DNA of 8,504 nucleotides from Alphaproteobacteria bacterium. Its GTDB lineage: Bacteria > Pseudomonadota > Alphaproteobacteria > UBA828. Where the stretch lies: positions 1-8,504 of the forward strand of contig JAPYQV010000097.1 of the NCBI GenBank assembly GCA_029937205.1. Reading direction: 5' to 3'. Below the pieces are notes generated by a model, which worked only from the letters and a program-made list of their open reading frames with translations, did not search any database and had not been told where the DNA came from. Every line of letters starts with the position of its first letter. Positions within the stretch are counted from its first letter, which is position 1. The position numbers and the translations under genes are program-made. Below are positions 6,280 through 8,504 of this stretch, in pieces.

Positions 6280-8334
6280 TCAACCTTGAGCCAACGGAAC
6301 GTCAATAACGATAGTCAGTGACGATTCGACTTTTGCCTTCAAGCCGGGCGGTACGAGGATGGTCGAATCCAGTTGTTCGATAATCGCCGGCCCCTCCACA
6401 ATCGCTCCGGCTTTCAAGTTATCACGATTATAGATCGGGGTCATGATCGCCTGTGGGTTCTCATCGAATACAACATCACGTTTATCAAACGGTTCCGGGG
6501 TGGCGCTATCGAGTTCATGCAGGGCAAACTCGGCCTTTGGGGTATTGCCGGTCGCAGTAACGGTGAGCCGGTAAATTTCCACCGGCGCCTCCAGGCGGGA
6601 ATAATTATGCTCCCGGCCATGCTCTTCGTGGAACAGCGCGACGGCATCATCGAGCGACGTAATCTTCTCCCCCACTTCGATTGACATGGCGCGCCATTGA
6701 CCAAGATACCGCATATCAATGTGACGTTGGAAAAACATGTTGTCCTCTGTCACACCCTCATGCGACAGGTGCTCGCGGCCTTCGTTCTCCAATTTCTGGA
6801 ACGCCGTGTCGACATCTGACGGGTCCACATCCCCAACCGCGCTGAGATACATTCGGGAAATATCATGCTTGATATCGACGAGCAGGCACCCCAACGCCGA
6901 TGTCACACCTGGGGCAGGTGGTATCAGCACGGTGGGGATTGAGAGATCGCGCGCCAACGCCACGCCGTGAAGGGGCCCGGCACCACCAAACGTCACCAAA
7001 GCAAAATCGCGGGGATCGTAGCCACGTCCGATTGACACCAGCCGTACCGCATCGGCCATGTTCGCGTTCGCCACTTTCAATATCGAGACGGCAGCTTCTT
7101 GCACGGAAAGACCCAAGGGATCGGCAACGACTCGCCTGATGGCTTCTTCGGACAAGGATTTGTCGAGTTGCACTGCGCCTCCAGCTAACTGGTCGCTGAG
7201 GCGGCCAATGACCACGTTCGCATCACAGTTGGTTGGTTCCTTACCACCGCGTCCGTAACAGGCTGGACCCGGAGAGGAGCCAGCCGACTGTGGTCCATTG
7301 CGCAGCGAATTGGCGCCATCGATCCAGGCCAGCGAGCCACCGCCCGCTCCGATTGTCAAAACCTCAATGCTGGGAAAGCAGATCGGATAGCCATACTCGA
7401 TAAACCAGTTGGTGGTGATTCTTAAATTGCCACGGTCGCACAAAGATACGTCTGTGCTGGTGCCGCCCATGTCGAGGCTGATCGAATTCTCGTATCCGGC
7501 AGTTTGGGCGACGAAGCGGCTTGCGATCGCGCCCGCCGCAATTCCCGACGCAGCAAGGCGAGCGGGAAATTTAGCCGCGCCCTTTCCTGTCATCACGCCT
7601 CCGCCGGAATGGAGCAGAAGCACATCCTCCGTGTAGCCACCCTCCGCCATGCGTTCGCCCAGACGCCCGACATATTCACCCACGACAGGCGCAAGAACCG
7701 CATTGGCGACGGTGGTCGAAAAGCGCTCATGCTCAAAAATTTCAGGCATGATCTCGCTCGACAGTGAAATATTTGCCTCCGGCAATTCTTCCTGCAAGAT
7801 GTCGCGCATGCGTTCTTCGTTCACCGGGCTTGCAAACGCATTGGCAAAACAAATTGCAATGGTGTTGATGCCGCGTTTGCGGATGATGCGCACCAGTTCG
7901 CGCGCCTCTGCCTCATCCACCGGTTCGATGACTTCGCCGGCATAATCGATGCGTTCGGTAACCACGAGCCGGTTGCGGCGCGGGATATAGGGCGGTGCCA
8001 TTTCCTTGTAGGTATCCCACAAATCATCGCGTGTGCCGCGCCGGATTTCGATTACGTCGCGGAAGCCTTTGGTCGTGACCATGATGGCAGGCGGAAAGTT
8101 GCGCGTGATCAGTGCGTTGGTTGACAAGGTGGTGCCATGCGAAAATAGAACGACATCCTTCAAGTCCACACCGGCGGCTTCGATTCCAGCTAACACACCA
8201 TCGATGGGGTCCGGCGTGGTCGGCGTTTTTGCAACATGAATTTCACCCGACTTTTCGTCGAGAACACAGACATCCGTGAAAGTGCCGCCGACATCGCAGG
8301 CGACACGAACCGCCGCATTGGAACTCTCGTTCAT
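6280..8334 (-). CDS. hyuA: Hydantoinase/oxoprolinase-family protein (HyuA-type ATP-binding subunit)
   Basis: The intact 684-residue product has the standard length and motif order of HyuA. Motifs are VACDVGGTFTDVCVLDE (residues 11-27, N-terminal phosphate-binding loop of the actin-like ATPase fold), SHGTTLSTNALITR (65-78), SLDMGGTSTDVSL (286-298, second phosphate loop), GAGGGSLAWIDG (329-340), NGPQSAGSSPGPACYGRGG (346-364), TFGGAGPLHG (448-457) and GPAIIEQLDSTILVPPG (648-664). Family members phosphorylate the amide or ketone substrate with ATP for hydrolysis or carboxylation by the HyuB partner. In the PT-x-x-DAN stretch this protein reads PTNCDAN, where VT is more usual. The frame stays open upstream to a TTG at 8403, but that extension lacks homology; ATG 8334 has AAGGA (8344-8348) 9 bases away and begins just before the ATPase loop. 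It is the first gene of the hyuA-hyuB operon. Substrate not readable from sequence. Confidence 0.94.
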   Translation of the reverse strand: MNESSNAAVRVACDVGGTFTDVCVLDEKSGEIHVAKTPTTPDPIDGVLAGIEAAGVDLKDVVLFSHGTTLSTNALITRNFPPAIMVTTKGFRDVIEIRRGTRDDLWDTYKEMAPPYIPRRNRLVVTERIDYAGEVIEPVDEAEARELVRIIRKRGINTIAICFANAFASPVNEERMRDILQEELPEANISLSSEIMPEIFEHERFSTTVANAVLAPVVGEYVGRLGERMAEGGYTEDVLLLHSGGGVMTGKGAAKFPARLAASGIAAGAIASRFVAQTAGYENSISLDMGGTSTDVSLCDRGNLRITTNWFIEYGYPICFPSIEVLTIGAGGGSLAWIDGANSLRNGPQSAGSSPGPACYGRGGKEPTNCDANVVIGRLSDQLAGGAVQLDKSLSEEAIRRVVADPLGLSVQEAAVSILKVANANMADAVRLVSIGRGYDPRDFALVTFGGAGPLHGVALARDLSIPTVLIPPAPGVTSALGCLLVDIKHDISRMYLSAVGDVDPSDVDTAFQKLENEGREHLSHEGVTEDNMFFQRHIDMRYLGQWRAMSIEVGEKITSLDDAVALFHEEHGREHNYSRLEAPVEIYRLTVTATGNTPKAEFALHELDSATPEPFDKRDVVFDENPQAIMTPIYNRDNLKAGAIVEGPAIIEQLDSTILVPPGLKAKVESSLTIVIDVPLAQG

Positions 8335-8504
8335 TGCTCTTTTTCCTTCTTGATTTTCGACTCCGACGCATCGTGTCGGTTCGTCGCATGTGAGCTTAGC
8401 CAATTTGACCGATCGACACTCGATTTCATTCTCCTGGTGCGTTTAAATGCCTGTCCGTCGTCATATAATTTGGAACAAACTGCGGCCTGATCTAAAGGAG
8501 GATC
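8335..8504. promoter_or_regulatory. Upstream region of hyuA, probably divergent
   Basis: The final 170 bases contain no supported gene and should hold the hyuA promoter. A CCGAC...GTCGG dyad (8363-8379) with a 7-base spacer lies just upstream of the hyuA ribosome binding site. A perfect TATAAT occurs on the plus strand at 8464-8469 with a weak TTTAAA 16 bases upstream (8442-8447), and could serve a rightward gene outside the window. Confidence 0.45.
8494..8502 (+). promoter_or_regulatory. Strong Shine-Dalgarno for a rightward gene beyond the window
   Basis: AAAGGAGGA sits on the plus strand at the extreme right end, and the window stops where a start codon would be expected. With TATAAT at 8464-8469 it suggests a gene divergent from hyuA, a usual place for a regulator or transporter of a catabolic operon. 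That gene itself is not visible. Confidence 0.5.

Noticed and set aside
4733..8239. Long plus-strand open frames within hyuB and hyuA
   Set aside because: They lie antisense to two strongly supported genes, and their translations show no recognisable domains.
8335..8403. Longer HyuA start at TTG 8403
   Set aside because: The extra 23 residues lack homology, and ATG 8334 has a suitably spaced AAGGA.

Overview
The window looks like part of a moderately GC-rich proteobacterial chromosome, most likely alphaproteobacterial. That guess rests on codon style and gene content (molybdenum hydroxylase, split HyuA/HyuB, PEP-mutase-like lyase); no rRNA, tRNA or marker gene is present to confirm it. I see no CRISPR array, phage module or replication origin.

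Layout from left to right. (1) The N-terminal 180 residues of a xanthine dehydrogenase-type molybdopterin-binding large subunit run leftward off the edge (1-542, minus). (2) A 317-base divergent intergenic region carries a near-perfect 12-bp inverted repeat with a 44-bp spacer and a separate 12-bp perfect palindrome. (3) A rightward SnoaL/NTF2-fold gene (860-1263) is split by a single-base frameshift. (4) A leftward RidA/YjgF-family gene (1528-2049) lies in clearly AT-rich DNA, with its own promoter and a 20-bp palindromic operator candidate. (5) Next comes a degraded mobile-element zone: the C-terminal part of an IS3-family transposase (2229-2657) and about 200 bases of unassigned, possibly decayed sequence. 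(6) A gene-free stretch of about 470 bases (2867-3338) holds two small inverted repeats. (7) A rightward isocitrate lyase/PEP mutase-family gene (3339-4182) is also broken by a one-base frameshift. (8) Convergent with it is an intact leftward hyuA-hyuB pair (hyuA 6280-8334, hyuB 4202-6217 with its preferred start), an ATP-dependent hydantoinase/oxoprolinase-type amidohydrolase. (9) The final 170 bases form a second divergent upstream region; a strong Shine-Dalgarno on the plus strand at the very end suggests a rightward gene starting just beyond the window.

As a set, the Mo hydroxylase, HyuAB, RidA-like protein, PEP-mutase-like lyase and SnoaL-like protein resemble an accessory catabolic cluster for a small N-heterocycle, lactam or related compound. 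In such a scheme the ring would be hydroxylated, an amide bond opened at the cost of ATP, an enamine or imine hydrolysed, and the resulting oxo-acid cleaved. This pathway is inference; no substrate can be read from the sequence. The two single-base frameshifts and the IS remnant suggest either decay of part of the cluster or base-level assembly errors.
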